This document shows, one piece after another, positions 16,453 to 25,637 of a stretch of 64,000 nucleotides of DNA. Under the pieces are notes generated by a model. It did no database searches. It was given only the letters and a program-made list of their open reading frames with translations, and was not told where the DNA came from. The DNA is from Eubacteriales bacterium (GTDB lineage: Bacteria > Bacillota > Clostridia > Christensenellales > CAG-138): assembly GCA_021373115.1 (NCBI GenBank), contig JAJFTI010000014.1, positions 1 through 64,000 of the forward strand, in the 5' to 3' direction. Position 1 is the stretch's first letter. Each line of letters opens with the position of its first letter. The position numbers were made by a program, and so were the translations under genes.

Positions 16453-18060
16453 ATGGGTGAATACGTCATCGAAATGCTGAATATCACAAAGGATTTCCCT
16501 GGCATCCGTGCAAACGACGATATCACGCTTCGCCTCAGGCGCGGGGAGATCCACGCCCTGCTCGGCGAAAACGGCGCGGGAAAGTCCACGCTGATGAGCG
16601 TACTGTTCGGCCTGTACCAGCCGGAGGGCGGCGTCATTAAAAAGGACGGCGACGTCGTCCATATCAAGGACCCCAACGATGCGAATGCTCTGCATATCGG
16701 CATGGTGCATCAGCACTTTAAACTCGTGGAAATATTCACCGTACTGGAAAACATCATCCTTGGCGTGGAGCCGAACAAGATGGGGTTTCTTCAGAAGAAG
16801 GAAGCCCATAGAAGGGTTGTCGAACTCAGCGAACGCTACGGTCTCAAAATCGATCCGGACGCTTTGATTGAGGACATCTCCGTCGGTATGCAGCAGCGCG
16901 TCGAAATACTGAAAATGCTTTACCGCGACAATGAGATTCTCATCTTCGACGAACCGACCGCGGTTTTAACCCCGCAGGAAATCGACGAGCTGATGGGGAT
17001 CATGCGCTCGTTTGCAGCGGAGGGGAAATCCATCCTTTTTATTACACATAAACTAAACGAGATTATGGCCGTTGCCGACCGGTGTACCGTCCTTCGCAAG
17101 GGAAAGTGCGTCGGCACCGTGGACGTGAAGGATACGGATAAAGTCAAGCTCAGCCGTATGATGGTCGGGCGCGATGTGGATTTCATCGTCGAAAAAGACG
17201 ACGCAAAACCCGGAAAAACGGTGCTGGAAATCAAAAATTTGACCGTGCCCAGCAAGGCGCATAAGAACAACGCCGTAAAGAATGTTTCGTTCAACGTCCG
17301 CGCCGGCGAAATCGTCTGCCTGGCCGGAATCGAAGGAAACGGACAAACGGAGTTCGTCTACGCGCTCACAGGACTGGAAAAACCGTCCGCCGGCCGCATC
17401 ACGCTCAAGGGCGAACCCATCGTACAGATCGGTCACAAGCGTGGTCTGCAGTCTTCCGCATCGCTTGACAAGACGAAGCCGATCCTCATGCCCATCCGCC
17501 ACCGCAGCAAACTTGGCATGAGCCATATTCCGGAGGACCGCCAGAAGTATGGCCTTGTGCTGGACTACAGCCTTGAGGAGAACCTTGTTTTACAGCGTTA
17601 CTGGGAACCCGAGTTTCAAAACAAAGGATTTATTCGCAAGGATCAGGTGCGCGAATATGCCGATCGTCTGATCCGGCAATACGATATCCGCAGCGGTCAG
17701 GGCCCCGTTACCCCGGCGCGCAGCATGTCCGGCGGCAACCAGCAAAAAGCGATCGTCGCGCGGGAAATCGATAAGAATCCGGAGTTGCTCGTTGCCGTTC
17801 AGCCGACGCGCGGACTCGACGTAGGCGCGATCGAATACATCCATCACCAGCTGATCGCCGCACGCGACAATGGAAAGGCGGTTCTCCTCGTCAGCCTCGA
17901 ACTGGATGAGGTCATTAACGTTTCCGACCGCATCCTCGTGATGTACGAAGGCGAAATCGTCGGCGCGTTCGACCCGAAGGATATTACCGTTCAGGAACTG
18001 GGTCTCTATATGGCGGGCGCGAAACGGCAATCCAACGAAAGCGAGGCGTACAGCGCATGA
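16453..18060 (+). CDS. Nucleoside ABC importer, double ATP-binding subunit
   Basis: A 535-residue protein with two fused ATPase domains, as in NupA/YufO and sugar-type importers. The first (about 1-250) has Walker [10 protein letters not shown], signature [10 protein letters not shown] and Walker [12 protein letters not shown]. The second (about 265-520) has a degenerate P-loop (GIEGNGQTE) and signature ([16 protein letters not shown]), normal for the second half of this family. It drives uptake of the ligand delivered by the BMP lipoprotein. Its stop overlaps the start of the first permease by 4 nt, so the two are translationally coupled. Confidence 0.95.
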   Translation: MGEYVIEMLNITKDFPGIRANDDITLRLRRGEIHALLGENGAGKSTLMSVLFGLYQPEGGVIKKDGDVVHIKDPNDANALHIGMVHQHFKLVEIFTVLENIILGVEPNKMGFLQKKEAHRRVVELSERYGLKIDPDALIEDISVGMQQRVEILKMLYRDNEILIFDEPTAVLTPQEIDELMGIMRSFAAEGKSILFITHKLNEIMAVADRCTVLRKGKCVGTVDVKDTDKVKLSRMMVGRDVDFIVEKDDAKPGKTVLEIKNLTVPSKAHKNNAVKNVSFNVRAGEIVCLAGIEGNGQTEFVYALTGLEKPSAGRITLKGEPIVQIGHKRGLQSSASLDKTKPILMPIRHRSKLGMSHIPEDRQKYGLVLDYSLEENLVLQRYWEPEFQNKGFIRKDQVREYADRLIRQYDIRSGQGPVTPARSMSGGNQQKAIVAREIDKNPELLVAVQPTRGLDVGAIEYIHHQLIAARDNGKAVLLVSLELDEVINVSDRILVMYEGEIVGAFDPKDITVQELGLYMAGAKRQSNESEAYSA

Positions 18061-19232
18061 AATTGAAACAACTCTTTCCGAGAAGCAGATTTCAAGGCGC
18101 GGGCTTCCAGAGCTTTCTGGCCAGCGCGGTTTCCATCGGCTTCGGGCTGGTATTCGGCATGATCCTGCTCGTCTGCTTCAATATCTCTTATTCCGGTCAG
18201 GGCTTCATCTCTCTGATTTCGGCCGGGTTCAGTTCGAGCGATAAATTCGCAAAGGTTCTTTATCAAGCCGCTCCACTGATCATGACGGGGCTTTCCGTCG
18301 GGTTTGCGTTTCAAACCGGCCTGTTTAACATTGGCGCAACCGGACAATACACTGTGGGTTCCGCTTTTGCGTTAATTGGCGCGATCGAGCTTCAGCTTCC
18401 CTGGTATGTCTGCCTGCTTCTGGCAATGGTCGGCGGGGCGATCTGGGGCGTCTTTCCGGGACTTTTCAAGGCGCTGTTCAACGTCCACGAAGTCATCACC
18501 TCCATCATGTTCAACTGGATTGGAGTGTTCTCCGTAAACTTCGTGATCGTCAACCTCAGCCAGATGCTGGCAAAGGACTGGGGGTTGGCTCAGATGGATC
18601 GCACCGCGCCGCTGGACGCCGCCAACCCTTCGGCTATTTTGCCGAAACTCGGGCTGGACAAGCTGCTTGGGTCCAATTACATGAACATCGGCATTTTTAT
18701 CGCCATTCTCTTTGCGATATTGATGTATATCATTCTGAGCAAAACAACCTTCGGCTATGAACTAAAGGCCTGCGGGTTCAACCGGAACGCAAGCGAATAT
18801 GCGGGTGTCAACTCCAAGCGCAGCATCGTGTTTTCGATGGTGATCGCGGGCGCGCTCTCCGGTCTCGGCGGCGGGCTTTACTACCTCGCCGGTACGGGAC
18901 AATACTCCCTGCTCAAAGCCCTTGCGTCGATGGGCTTTAACGGAATTCCCGTCGCCCTGCTCGCCTCGTCCAACCCGCTCGGCACCATCTTCTCCGCGCT
19001 GTTCATCTCCTATATCCAGGTCGGCGGCGACTCGATGCAGCCGGAGTTCGTACGGGAGATTATCGATATCATCATATCGGTCATCATCTACCTCTCGGCG
19101 TTTTCTTTACTCATGCGTTCCGTCATTGCTAAATGGATTTCTCCGCAAAAAGCAGTTGCGGAGGTCGAGCAGGCACTTCCCGACGAAACTGCCGCTGAAA
19201 ATTCTACCGAAAGCGAGGCAACCACGCTATGA
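18057..19232 (+). CDS. Nucleoside ABC importer permease 1 (NupB/YufP type)
   Basis: A 391-residue membrane protein of the BPD_transp_2 family with about nine or ten hydrophobic segments. It carries the cytoplasmic-loop motif GYELKACGFNRNASEYAGVN, which contacts the ATPase. It overlaps the preceding ATPase gene and the following permease gene by 4 nt each. The C-terminal tail (after about residue 365) is acidic and non-conserved. Together with the next gene it should form the heterodimeric pore. Confidence 0.94.
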   Translation: MKLKQLFPRSRFQGAGFQSFLASAVSIGFGLVFGMILLVCFNISYSGQGFISLISAGFSSSDKFAKVLYQAAPLIMTGLSVGFAFQTGLFNIGATGQYTVGSAFALIGAIELQLPWYVCLLLAMVGGAIWGVFPGLFKALFNVHEVITSIMFNWIGVFSVNFVIVNLSQMLAKDWGLAQMDRTAPLDAANPSAILPKLGLDKLLGSNYMNIGIFIAILFAILMYIILSKTTFGYELKACGFNRNASEYAGVNSKRSIVFSMVIAGALSGLGGGLYYLAGTGQYSLLKALASMGFNGIPVALLASSNPLGTIFSALFISYIQVGGDSMQPEFVREIIDIIISVIIYLSAFSLLMRSVIAKWISPQKAVAEVEQALPDETAAENSTESEATTL

Positions 19233-20218
19233 GAATCGTTTCCGATATCCTGAGCGCAACAATCCTGTTTGCGGTTCCGCTGCTGCTGGTTGCTCTGGGC
19301 GGTATGTTCAGCGAGCGAAGCGGCATCATCAACATCGCCCTGGAAGGCATCATGATCGTCGGCGCGCTCTTTGCCTGCCTGACACTGCGTGCGCTCGATC
19401 TGAATACGTCAATCGGCCAGAACGCGCCCCAACTCGGCATGCTGATTGCAATTCTGGTTGCCGCGTTTTCCGGCGCGCTTTTCTCCCTGCTGCTGGCGTT
19501 TGCCTCGGTCAGCCTAAAGGCGGATCAAACGATCGGCGGCACGGCGCTGAACATGATGGCGCCTGCGCTGGCAATCGCCGTTACCTGGGCGGTTCAGGGG
19601 CAGGGACAAACGAACATCATCATCCCAACCTGGACGCGCATCACGCAGGAAACGCTCGGCATCGTCCCGAAGGACGTCTTCTGGCAGAACCTCGTGTTCA
19701 AGAGCTTTTACCAAACCACGATCTGGGCGATCCTTCTCTTCCTTGTTGCAGCCGTTCTTCTTTATAAAACACGGTTCGGCCTTCGCATGCGCGCGTGCGG
19801 CGAGCATCCGCAGGCGGCGGATTCCGTCGGCATCAACGTATACCGTATGCGCTACGCGGGCGTATTCATCTCCGGCATTCTCGGCGGCATCGGCGGCCTC
19901 GCGTACACGATCGCGGCAGGCTCCACGTTCCAGTCCTCCGTTGCGGGCTATGGCTTCCTCGCGCTGGCCGTCATGATCTTTGGCAACTGGAAACCGTGGA
20001 ATATCCTCGGCGCATCCTTGTTTTTCGCTCTGTTTAAGATCATCGGATCGTATTCCGGCAGTATCCCATTTCTGCCTAAATTCGAAAATCTGAATCAAAG
20101 CGAATACCTTTACTTGATGGTTCCCTATATCGTCACCATGATTCTTCTGATCCTGACCAGTAAAAAATCCCGCGCCCCCAAATCGGAAGGCATTCCTTAC
20201 GACAAAGGCCGCAGATGA
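19229..20218 (+). CDS. Nucleoside ABC importer permease 2 (NupC/YufQ type)
   Basis: A 329-residue membrane protein of the same family. It shows the typical start (PLLLVALGGMFSERSGIINI) and the coupling-loop motif LRMRACGEHPQAADSVGINV. It overlaps the first permease by 4 nt and closes the importer operon. A GC-rich inverted repeat without a clear T-run (about 20249-20279) follows before thymidine kinase, so read-through is possible. Substrate is inferred from the family and from the neighbouring salvage genes. Confidence 0.94.
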   Translation: MRIVSDILSATILFAVPLLLVALGGMFSERSGIINIALEGIMIVGALFACLTLRALDLNTSIGQNAPQLGMLIAILVAAFSGALFSLLLAFASVSLKADQTIGGTALNMMAPALAIAVTWAVQGQGQTNIIIPTWTRITQETLGIVPKDVFWQNLVFKSFYQTTIWAILLFLVAAVLLYKTRFGLRMRACGEHPQAADSVGINVYRMRYAGVFISGILGGIGGLAYTIAAGSTFQSSVAGYGFLALAVMIFGNWKPWNILGASLFFALFKIIGSYSGSIPFLPKFENLNQSEYLYLMVPYIVTMILLILTSKKSRAPKSEGIPYDKGRR

Positions 20219-20322
20219 GTTTTTCTCTCTTGCTGTCGCGTTAACCGGTGCCGCGTCGAACCGTATTCGGCGCGGCATCGCGTTCCTGCAAACACCATTC
20301 TTGTTTACAACACGGAGGCAAT

Positions 20323-20976
20323 ATGGCAAAACTCTATTTTCGTTATGGTGCGATGGGTTCCAGCAAAACGGCGAACGCCATCATGGTTTGGTATAACTAT
20401 CAGGAGCGCTGCAAAAAAGCGCTGCTGATCAAGCCCGGCGTGGACACGCGGGACGGCGAGTATCGAATCCGTTCCCGAAGCGGACTCGTGGCAAATTGCA
20501 TTCTGTTCGACCAGATCGACTGGAATGCGGTACGCGCGCATGAATACGATTGTCTGATCATCGACGAGGCGCAGTTCCTCTCCACCGAACAGGTGGATCA
20601 GCTGCTGCCAATCGTGGACGAGTTCGATATTCCCGTGATCTGTTACGGGCTGAAGACCGATTTTCGCGGGGAATTCTTTCCCGGCAGCGCACGGTTACTT
20701 GCCCGTGCGGACACGATTGAGGAAGTAAAAACGATCTGCTGGTGCGGCAGGAAAGCAACGAACAACGCGCGTCTCGACGGTGTGGGCGGCATCACAAAGG
20801 TTGGCGAGCAGGTCGTGCTCGGCGCGAGCGACAAGTACATTGGGCTTTGCCGCAAGCACTGGCTCGTTGGCGACCCCGGCCCCGGACTTCGCGCGGAAGA
20901 TCTCGCGCGCGGCGCGGTGCCCGGCGTCTGCGGCTGCGCCGCCGACGGCGAGGACGAAGAAGACGAAGAAATCTAG
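20323..20976 (+). CDS. tdk: Thymidine kinase
   Basis: A 217-residue type II thymidine kinase that phosphorylates thymidine or deoxyuridine for salvage. P-loop GAMGSSKT (residues 9-16), Walker B DEAQF (81-85), and zinc ligands Cys139/Cys141 and Cys176/His179. The ATG at 20323 follows GGAGG by 4 nt; a longer frame to 20248 has no ribosome binding site. The last about 25 residues are a Gly/Ala/acidic tail ending in alternating Glu and Asp, which is unusual. It follows the nucleoside importer and precedes a deoxyribosyltransferase-like gene, forming a salvage cluster. Confidence 0.95.
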   Translation: MAKLYFRYGAMGSSKTANAIMVWYNYQERCKKALLIKPGVDTRDGEYRIRSRSGLVANCILFDQIDWNAVRAHEYDCLIIDEAQFLSTEQVDQLLPIVDEFDIPVICYGLKTDFRGEFFPGSARLLARADTIEEVKTICWCGRKATNNARLDGVGGITKVGEQVVLGASDKYIGLCRKHWLVGDPGPGLRAEDLARGAVPGVCGCAADGEDEEDEEI

Positions 20977-20995
20977 CCGGAAAGACGCAGGATCT

Positions 20996-21394
20996 ATGAA
21001 GTTTTATGTGGCAAGCGGCGTGCCAAACGCCGAGCGGGTGAATAAAGTGGCGCGCGTGCTCACCGCGAACGGGCACGAGCGCACCTACGACTGGACGCGG
21101 CATGGCGATGTTTCCGCTGAGTCCCCGGCGCGCAAGCGCGAAGTCGCGCAAACGGAGTCGCAGGCGGTCATCGACGCCCAGCTCGTCGTTCTGCTCCTGC
21201 CGGGACGTTTTGGAACGCACGCGGAGCTTGGAACCGCCATTGCCAGCAGCGCGAACAAGCGCATCCTGCTCTGGTCGGAATCCAGCGCGCCGTTCGATGG
21301 AACGGAAGGCTTCTGCGTGTTTTATCACCATCCCGCGGTCGAGCGGTTCGTCGGTCCTTTCGACGAGTTTTTGCACTATCTTTCAGCACTGTAA
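20996..21394 (+). CDS. Nucleoside 2-deoxyribosyltransferase-like protein
   Basis: A 132-residue protein starting MKFYVASGVPNAERV, a Rossmann-like opening typical of the deoxyribosyltransferase/RCL fold. The segment VVLLLPGRFGTHAELGTAIA resembles the part of these enzymes that carries the catalytic Glu (here in HAELG). It begins 19 nt after tdk. The family exchanges bases on deoxynucleosides or hydrolyses deoxynucleotides, which suits this neighbourhood, but many such short relatives have no assigned activity. Confidence 0.65.
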   Translation: MKFYVASGVPNAERVNKVARVLTANGHERTYDWTRHGDVSAESPARKREVAQTESQAVIDAQLVVLLLPGRFGTHAELGTAIASSANKRILLWSESSAPFDGTEGFCVFYHHPAVERFVGPFDEFLHYLSAL

Positions 21395-21405
21395 GGAGAA
21401 AACGG

Positions 21406-22545
21406 TTGAGCGATTTGCATCAAAACTGCACCGTACTGCACCTGACCGACTACGGCGCGCCGTACGAGGGCAATTTCATCGCGTCCCTGCGCGCGCTCGA
21501 GCGCAGGCTGGCAGACGACGGGATTCCAATGATCTACGTGTTTCCAAAACGCGCGGGCGATATGCCCTGGGCGCAGACCATGCGCCGTGAAAAGCAAAAC
21601 GTGTTTCTCATTGAGCGAAACGGTTTTTTTGCGTACGCGCGGCAGATTCGCAGGCTGCTCCGGCAATACGATGTTTCCATTCTCCACGCGCACTTCATCC
21701 ACTACAAAGAAAAGCTCGCCGCGCTCTTCGCGGCAAAGACCTGCGGGCACCGGGTCGAGACCGTTCTGCACCTGCATAACCATCTCGTGCTCCCCAAGTC
21801 CCGTCTCCGCTCACTGCCGCAGAGGCTCTACCTTTCGTTTGTTTCGCGCTTCGTCTGCTGCAGCAAATCGGTTGCGGATCGTTTGGTCTCGGACGGCATT
21901 CCCCCGATCCGCGTCTTAGTTGCGGAAAACGCCATCGCGTTCGAACGCCTGAGCGCCTTTGAACCGCTTGATCGTTCATCGCTTGGAATTTCCCGCGATG
22001 AAAAGATCGCGCTCATGTTCGGATTCGACTTTCTAAGAAAAGGCGTCGATCTGGCGGTGGAGGCCGTTCGCTCCCTGCGGGAAGCGGGTGAGCCGGTCTC
22101 GCTCGCCATCGTGCTCTCCTCCCGAAAGGAAGAGGTGGAAGCGGCGATTCTGCATCAGCTGGGCGCGGCAGAATTGCCGGGCTGGATCAGGCTTCTCCCC
22201 GCGCGGAGCGACGTTGCGGCGTATTACCACATGGCGGACGTATTTCTCTCTCCAAGCCGCGAAGAGGGCTTTTGTTACGCTTTGGTCGAGGCGGTTTCCT
22301 GCAGAACGCCCGTGCTCGCCAGCGCAATCGACGCCCAGAGGGATCTTGCGCTGCCGCAGGACGCCTTTGTTCCGCCGCAGGACGCAGCGGCGCTTTCGAA
22401 CGCGATTCCCCGCGTTTTACAGAAAGCAGATACGCCGGAGCAGAAATCCGCGCTGGAACAGGCCGGACGGCGCGTGGTCGAAACATACGCCCTAAATGCC
22501 TGGGCGGAACGCGTTGCCCGCATATATTTGGAGATTCTTTCCTAA
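21406..22545 (+). CDS. GT4-like glycosyltransferase
   Basis: A 379-residue GT-B fold glycosyltransferase. The N-terminal half has a HAHFIHYKEK segment, and the C-terminal half has the nucleotide-sugar site SPSREEGFCYALVEAVSCRTPV, close to the GT4 E-x7-E motif. The start is TTG at 21406 with AAGGAG 7 nt upstream, 11 nt after the previous gene, so it may be in the same transcript, although the function looks unrelated to nucleoside salvage. Donor and acceptor are unknown. There is no signal peptide; it is probably cytoplasmic or membrane-peripheral. Confidence 0.85.
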   Translation: MSDLHQNCTVLHLTDYGAPYEGNFIASLRALERRLADDGIPMIYVFPKRAGDMPWAQTMRREKQNVFLIERNGFFAYARQIRRLLRQYDVSILHAHFIHYKEKLAALFAAKTCGHRVETVLHLHNHLVLPKSRLRSLPQRLYLSFVSRFVCCSKSVADRLVSDGIPPIRVLVAENAIAFERLSAFEPLDRSSLGISRDEKIALMFGFDFLRKGVDLAVEAVRSLREAGEPVSLAIVLSSRKEEVEAAILHQLGAAELPGWIRLLPARSDVAAYYHMADVFLSPSREEGFCYALVEAVSCRTPVLASAIDAQRDLALPQDAFVPPQDAAALSNAIPRVLQKADTPEQKSALEQAGRRVVETYALNAWAERVARIYLEILS

Positions 22546-22582
22546 TCCGCGAAAATAAGCGGTTCATTCGCCGTTTTCAGGG

Positions 22583-22611
22583 TTGACACACGCGGACGCG
22601 TTTGTTACACT
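22583..22611 (+). promoter_or_regulatory. rplM-rpsI promoter
   Basis: TTGACA (22583-22588), 17-bp spacer, TACACT (22606-22611). The 5' leader of about 100 nt may hold an L13-type autoregulatory structure; I could not confirm one. Confidence 0.88.
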
Positions 22612-22716
22612 AATCGATGTGCCATTGGGTCGAGAACTGCCACAGCCCCGGGAGTAAGCGCTCAATCACACGAAAGACAAACCATTTTTCAGAATTCATG
22701 TAATGGAGGAATCGCC

Positions 22717-23148
22717 ATGAAATCCTATATGGCAAAGGGCGAAACCGTTGAGCGCAGCTGGTACGTTGTGGATGCGAAGGATATGGTTCTCGGCCGTCTT
22801 TCTTCGCAAGTGGCAGCCATTCTCAGAGGCAAGCATAAGCCCATATACACCCCGCATGTCGACACCGGCGATCACGTGATCATCATCAACGCCGCCAAAG
22901 TTCGCCTGACGGGTAAAAAGCTTGATCAGAAAAAGTACATTCACCACACCGGCTATCCGGGCGGCATTCGCGAGGTCAGTTATCGCACGCTGCTTGCCAC
23001 CAAGCCGGAGTTCGCGGTTTACGAATCGGTTCGCCGCATGATGCCGAAGGGCCCTCTCGGCGACAAGATGCTCACGAAGCTCCGCATTTATGCCGGACCC
23101 GAGCACAAGAACGCCGCGCAGCAGCCCCAGCCCCTCACGCTGAAATAA
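22717..23148 (+). CDS. rplM: 50S ribosomal protein L13
   Basis: A 143-residue protein with the L13 landmarks [20 protein letters not shown] at the start, [18 protein letters not shown], and [10 protein letters not shown] in the middle. GGAGG precedes the ATG at 22717. It is followed after 18 nt by rpsI, the conserved L13-S9 pair of bacterial genomes. It binds 23S rRNA early in 50S assembly. Confidence 0.98.
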   Translation: MKSYMAKGETVERSWYVVDAKDMVLGRLSSQVAAILRGKHKPIYTPHVDTGDHVIIINAAKVRLTGKKLDQKKYIHHTGYPGGIREVSYRTLLATKPEFAVYESVRRMMPKGPLGDKMLTKLRIYAGPEHKNAAQQPQPLTLK

Positions 23149-23166
23149 CGAAAGGAGAAACAGAAC

Positions 23167-23559
23167 ATGGCAAGTACGCAATATCTTGGCACCGGCAGAC
23201 GGAAAAAGTCCATTGCCCGCGTTCGGTTACTCCCCGGCAGCGGCAATATCACGATTAACAAGCGCGAGCTGGACAGCTACTTCGGCATGGAAACGCTGAA
23301 GATGATCGTCCGCGCACCGCTCACCCTGACCGACACGCTTTCGAAATTCGACGTGTTCGTCAACGTCTATGGCGGCGGCACCACCGGCCAGGCCGGCGCA
23401 ATCCGTCATGGAATCGCCCGCGCACTGCTCGTTGCGGAGCCCGCGCTGCGTCCCGCCCTCAAGAAGGCCGGGTATCTCACGCGCGATCCGCGTATGAAAG
23501 AGCGTAAAAAGTACGGTCTGCATGCGGCCCGCAGAGCGCCCCAGTTCAGCAAGAGATAA
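23167..23559 (+). CDS. rpsI: 30S ribosomal protein S9
   Basis: A 130-residue protein of normal length. The start [20 protein letters not shown] and the C-terminal APQFSKR, whose final Lys-Arg reaches the P-site tRNA, are both intact. AAAGGAG precedes the ATG. It forms an operon with rplM and ends at a terminator (23591-23616). Confidence 0.98.
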   Translation: MASTQYLGTGRRKKSIARVRLLPGSGNITINKRELDSYFGMETLKMIVRAPLTLTDTLSKFDVFVNVYGGGTTGQAGAIRHGIARALLVAEPALRPALKKAGYLTRDPRMKERKKYGLHAARRAPQFSKR

Positions 23560-23590
23560 TCTCTCTTTCGCTGTCAATTCACGCAAACAG

Positions 23591-23623
23591 CATCCCGTCC
23601 TATCTTGGGCGGGATGTTTATTT
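23591..23623 (+). terminator. rplM-rpsI terminator
   Basis: CATCCCGTCC pairs with GGGCGGGATG (one G-T pair), followed by TTTATTTG. Confidence 0.8.
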
Positions 23624-23636
23624 GTCGAATTATTTG

Positions 23637-23666
23637 TTGCAATATTATTTCAGTTAATGTTATGCT
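23637..23666 (+). promoter_or_regulatory. Promoter of the 23673 gene, predicted leaderless transcript
   Basis: TTGCAA (23637-23642), 18-bp spacer and extended -10 TGTTATGCT (23658-23666). Only 6 nt separate the -10 box from the ATG at 23673, so transcription should begin at or next to the start codon. Confidence 0.6.
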
Positions 23667-23672
23667 TACCCT

Positions 23673-24335
23673 ATGGAAGAAAAATCCAAAAAATTCAAAA
23701 AGTTTGGAAGAAAAGCGCTCGCTGTCTGCGCAGGCGTCATTGCCGCCTGCTCGATTGCGCTTGGTTCCCTTGCGGGCACGCCGGACGAGCTGTTTTCCGG
23801 CGTTCAGCCGGCAGCGCAGGTAACCGCCTCGCAAACTGCGGACGATTCCCGTTCTCCGGGAAAATCGAAGCGCGCGGATTCTGCGCAAAAATCACGCCTG
23901 CGCAATTGGTTGAGAAAAGTGTTTTTCTCCCAACCGTCTGTCGTGCGGGGTGTCGTTCTGCTGCCGTTCTGGGCGGTTGGAAAAGCGCTGCTCTTGCTGA
24001 TCTCGCTGTTGTTTACCGCTATGAACCCGTTTTTGCAGATTCTTCTCGGTGTGCTGCTCAATGCGGCTCTGCTCTTCGGGTTGTTTTTCATCCTGCTAAA
24101 GCTGTTGTTCCCTAACCTTCGCCTGCGGGATTTGTTTAAAAAGCGAACGATTCTCCTGATTGCCGCCTGTTCCGTCCTGCTCTCGGTTGCGGATGCGATC
24201 CTGCGCGCGAGTTGGGAGGATTACCGCCCGATCAGCATCGCGATCAAGCTCGGCCTTGGTCTCTTCGTGCTTGCGCTGTTGAGTTATCGCATCTTTGGCA
24301 AGCGAAAACCGGTGCGAACGCACTCGGTCGTATAA
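23673..24335 (+). CDS. Membrane protein of unknown function
   Basis: A 220-residue protein. A Lys-rich start (MEEKSKKFKKFGRK) leads into a first hydrophobic helix (about 15-32). A polar linker (35-75) comes next, then a cluster of about four membrane helices (about 88-210), and the end is short and basic. No family motif is recognised. There is no Shine-Dalgarno sequence before the ATG; the -10 box ends 6 nt upstream, which predicts a leaderless mRNA. It lies alone between the rplM-rpsI operon and a bidirectional terminator. Confidence 0.75.
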   Translation: MEEKSKKFKKFGRKALAVCAGVIAACSIALGSLAGTPDELFSGVQPAAQVTASQTADDSRSPGKSKRADSAQKSRLRNWLRKVFFSQPSVVRGVVLLPFWAVGKALLLLISLLFTAMNPFLQILLGVLLNAALLFGLFFILLKLLFPNLRLRDLFKKRTILLIAACSVLLSVADAILRASWEDYRPISIAIKLGLGLFVLALLSYRIFGKRKPVRTHSVV

Positions 24336-24338
24336 AAC

Positions 24339-24367
24339 AAGGCGGAGGTGAATACCACCCCCGCCTT
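24339..24367. terminator. Bidirectional terminator
   Basis: AAGGCGG.GGTG pairs with CACC.CCGCCTT between two convergent genes. The T-run is short on each strand. Confidence 0.7.
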
Positions 24368-24382
24368 ATTGATTGCACTACA

Positions 24383-25423
24383 TCATTGTTTCGCTGGAAT
24401 GCTGCCAAGCAGCGCGTCCACCATCTCCGGCGGCGTCGCCCAGGAGGTGCAGAAGCGGACCGCGTCGTTCTCGTCGTCCACCGCGCACCAGAACGCGTAG
24501 CCGAACGACCGGCCAAGTTCACGCAGCAGCGTCTTCGGCAGAATCGGAAAGACCTGGTTCGTCGGCGACTCCACCATCATCGCGTATCCGCGTGCGCGTA
24601 ACCCTTCCGTCAGTTTCTGCGCCTGCGCTACCGCGTGCCGGCCAATCTCAAAATACAGCCCGTCCGTAAACAGCGTTTCAAACTGAATGCCCAGCAGCCT
24701 GCCTTTGGCGAGCATACCGCCGCGCTGTTTGATATGATAGCGGAAATCCTTCTTCAGCAAAGGATCATTGATTACGAGCGCTTCGCCGAACAGCGCGCCC
24801 AGTTTTGTTCCGCCAATGGAAAACGCACTCGTGTACCGCGCAAGATCGGCAAGCGAAAGATCCGCGCCCTGCGCCGCAAACGATGCGCCAAGCCGCGCGC
24901 CGTCCACATAGAGCGGTATTTGGTAGCGCTGGCATACGTTCCAGATGTCGGTCAGCTCGGCCTTGCGGTAAATTGTGCCCAGTTCGGTCGGCTGCGAGAG
25001 ATAGACCATGCCCGGCTGAACCATGTGCTCGGCGGTCTCGTCCGCAAAATGCGCGGCCACCGCCCGCTCAATCTGCTCCGCGGTCAGTTTGCCGTCCGCG
25101 GACGGCAGGGCGAGCACCTTATGTCCGGTTGCTTCAATCGCGCCCGTTTCATGAACGTTGATATGTCCGCTCGCCGCGGCAATCACACCCTGATAGGGTT
25201 TCAGGCATGCGGCAATTATCGTTGTATTTGTCTGCGTTCCGCCAACCAGAAACTGAACGTCGCTCGCGGCTCCATCCAGATGGGCGCGGATTTTTTCCCG
25301 CGCGCGTTCGCAGCGGGTGTCAAGCCCGTAAGAGTTGTCCTGCTCCCGATTCGCCCTGGTAATCGCTTCCAGAATTCGCTCATGTGCGCACTCGTTGTAG
25401 TCGTTCATAAAGTTATAGAGCAT
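24383..25423 (-). CDS. ltaE: Low-specificity L-threonine aldolase
   Basis: A 346-residue PLP enzyme of the beta-eliminating lyase group that splits threonine or allo-threonine into glycine and acetaldehyde. The PLP lysine is in SIGGTKLGALFGEA (about residue 210); the upstream DGARLGASFAAQG holds the cofactor-binding Asp and Arg. Length and N-terminal NDYNECAHERIL fit the clostridial branch. A GGAGG ribosome binding site lies before the ATG, and an extended -10 (TGCTATACT, 25486-25478) upstream is the likely promoter. Confidence 0.93.
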   Translation of the reverse strand: MLYNFMNDYNECAHERILEAITRANREQDNSYGLDTRCERAREKIRAHLDGAASDVQFLVGGTQTNTTIIAACLKPYQGVIAAASGHINVHETGAIEATGHKVLALPSADGKLTAEQIERAVAAHFADETAEHMVQPGMVYLSQPTELGTIYRKAELTDIWNVCQRYQIPLYVDGARLGASFAAQGADLSLADLARYTSAFSIGGTKLGALFGEALVINDPLLKKDFRYHIKQRGGMLAKGRLLGIQFETLFTDGLYFEIGRHAVAQAQKLTEGLRARGYAMMVESPTNQVFPILPKTLLRELGRSFGYAFWCAVDDENDAVRFCTSWATPPEMVDALLGSIPAKQ

Positions 25424-25601
25424 GTTTCCCTCCGGATTTTAGTTTCACGCGAGCAATCCGCGTTCATACACCGATCGAGTATAGCACAATTCGGTTCGAT
25501 TGGATGCCGTTTTGGGGCAGGATTTTCATTCGATCTCCTTGTTTTTGAAAAAAGGTGACTGCTTGTTCACCGAAACACCGCATCCTCGCCGCAAGGCGCG
25601 T

Positions 25602-25631
25602 TTGCTTTTTTATTGTTCTTTCCCCTATAAT
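25602..25631 (+). promoter_or_regulatory. Promoter of the 25638 lipoprotein gene, predicted leaderless transcript
   Basis: TTGCTT (25602-25607), 18-bp spacer, perfect TATAAT (25626-25631), then 6 nt (CATTTT) and the ATG. There is no room for a Shine-Dalgarno sequence. Confidence 0.65.
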
Positions 25632-25637
25632 CATTTT

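Noticed and set aside
22612..22716. L13-type autoregulatory leader before rplM
   Set aside because: The size would fit, but I could not identify the conserved hairpins by eye, so it is not listed as a feature.
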